From positions 25,090 through 89,089 of the forward strand of contig JAODMF010000025.1 of NCBI GenBank assembly GCA_025464095.1: a stretch of 64,000 nt of DNA, read 5' to 3'. This document shows, in pieces, positions 63,881 to 64,000 of the stretch. Origin of the DNA: Glaciihabitans sp. GTDB taxonomy: Bacteria > Actinomycetota > Actinomycetes > Actinomycetales > Microbacteriaceae. Position numbers and translations under genes: made by a program. The stretch's first letter is position 1, and every line of letters begins with the position of its first letter. Under the pieces are notes generated by a model. The model saw only the letters and a list, made by a program, of their open reading frames with translations, searched no databases and had not been told where the DNA came from.

Positions 63881-63999
63881 GTCCGGCGGTGTCCTACTCT
63901 CCCACAGGGTCCCCCCTGCAGTACCATCGGCGCAGAGAGTCTTAGCTTCCGGGTTCGGAATGTAACCGGGCGTTTCCCTCTCGCTATGGCCGCCGAAAC
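63881..63999 (-). rRNA. rrf: 5S ribosomal RNA
   Basis: Minus strand. The RNA begins GTTTCGGCGGCCATAGCG, carries CCCGGTTACATTCCGAACCC and CTGCGCCGATGGTACTGC, and ends with GGACACCGCCGGACTTC, pairing with the 5' end. The rest of the rrn operon (23S, 16S) lies beyond the right edge. Exact ends are uncertain by 1-3 nt. Confidence 0.93.
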
Positions 64000-64000
64000 A

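Overview
The window looks like chromosomal DNA of a high-GC Gram-positive actinobacterium, most likely Microbacteriaceae (inference). The evidence is high GC at third codon positions, many GTG/TTG starts and GTGA/ATGA stop-start overlaps, a DUF222/HNH '13E12'-type protein, an F420-type (Ddn-like) oxidoreductase, an LPxTG-anchored protein, and the actinobacterial gene order HAD-tlyA-nadK-recN-pyrG-nudix-xerD-parA-scpA-scpB-rluB-tyrA-cmk-der.

Layout. 1-10.5 kb: mixed housekeeping and accessory genes (sodium:solute symporter, Ddn-like oxidoreductase, VOC protein, divergent MarR/NmrA pair, DUF222-HNH protein, hemerythrin, PPK2, two small membrane proteins, LPxTG surface protein). 10.7-31.9 kb: a carbohydrate/sugar-acid catabolic region. 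It has an ABC sugar importer (binding protein plus two permeases, no ATPase), a GH42 beta-galactosidase, three Gfo/Idh/MocA dehydrogenases, ThuA, two aldo-keto reductases, an epimerase-like SDR, a tautomerase, and two different C4-acid modules: DUF1537 kinase + class II aldolase + hydroxyacyl-type dehydrogenase, and DUF1537 kinase + PdxA2. A LacI-family regulator sits inside it. Operator-like sites centred on AAACGTTT lie in front of the kinase-PdxA2 operon and the ThuA operon, and a weaker one in front of the regulator itself.

31.9-45.4 kb: an accessory region ending at tRNA-Pro(GGG). It holds a MarR/SRPBCC pair, a CCA-adding-enzyme-like gene with a zinc ribbon, lipoproteins, an ECF sigma factor with its YCII/DGPF partner, a YcxB-like protein, two tandem DUF7336-like small proteins, a barstar-like protein, small membrane proteins and a truncated IS3-type OrfA. 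Two pairs of direct repeats (77 bp and 55 bp) meet at 33,568 in a pattern expected from a tandem duplication whose two copies later lost different genes.

45.4-64 kb: conserved core genes, all on the minus strand: Nudix, azoreductase, der, cmk, tyrA, rluB, scpB, scpA, parA, xerD, Nudix, pyrG, GNAT, recN, nadK, a SapM-like secreted phosphatase placed between nadK and tlyA, a small conserved ORF, a HAD phosphatase and a TPR-like protein. The 5S rRNA of an rrn operon that continues beyond the right edge closes the window.

Likely joint working (inference): the importer and GH42 enzyme feed sugars to the Gfo/Idh and AKR dehydrogenases. C4 acids such as threonate or erythronate would be phosphorylated and oxidatively decarboxylated by the two DUF1537 modules, both ending in dihydroxyacetone phosphate, with at least one arm under LacI control.
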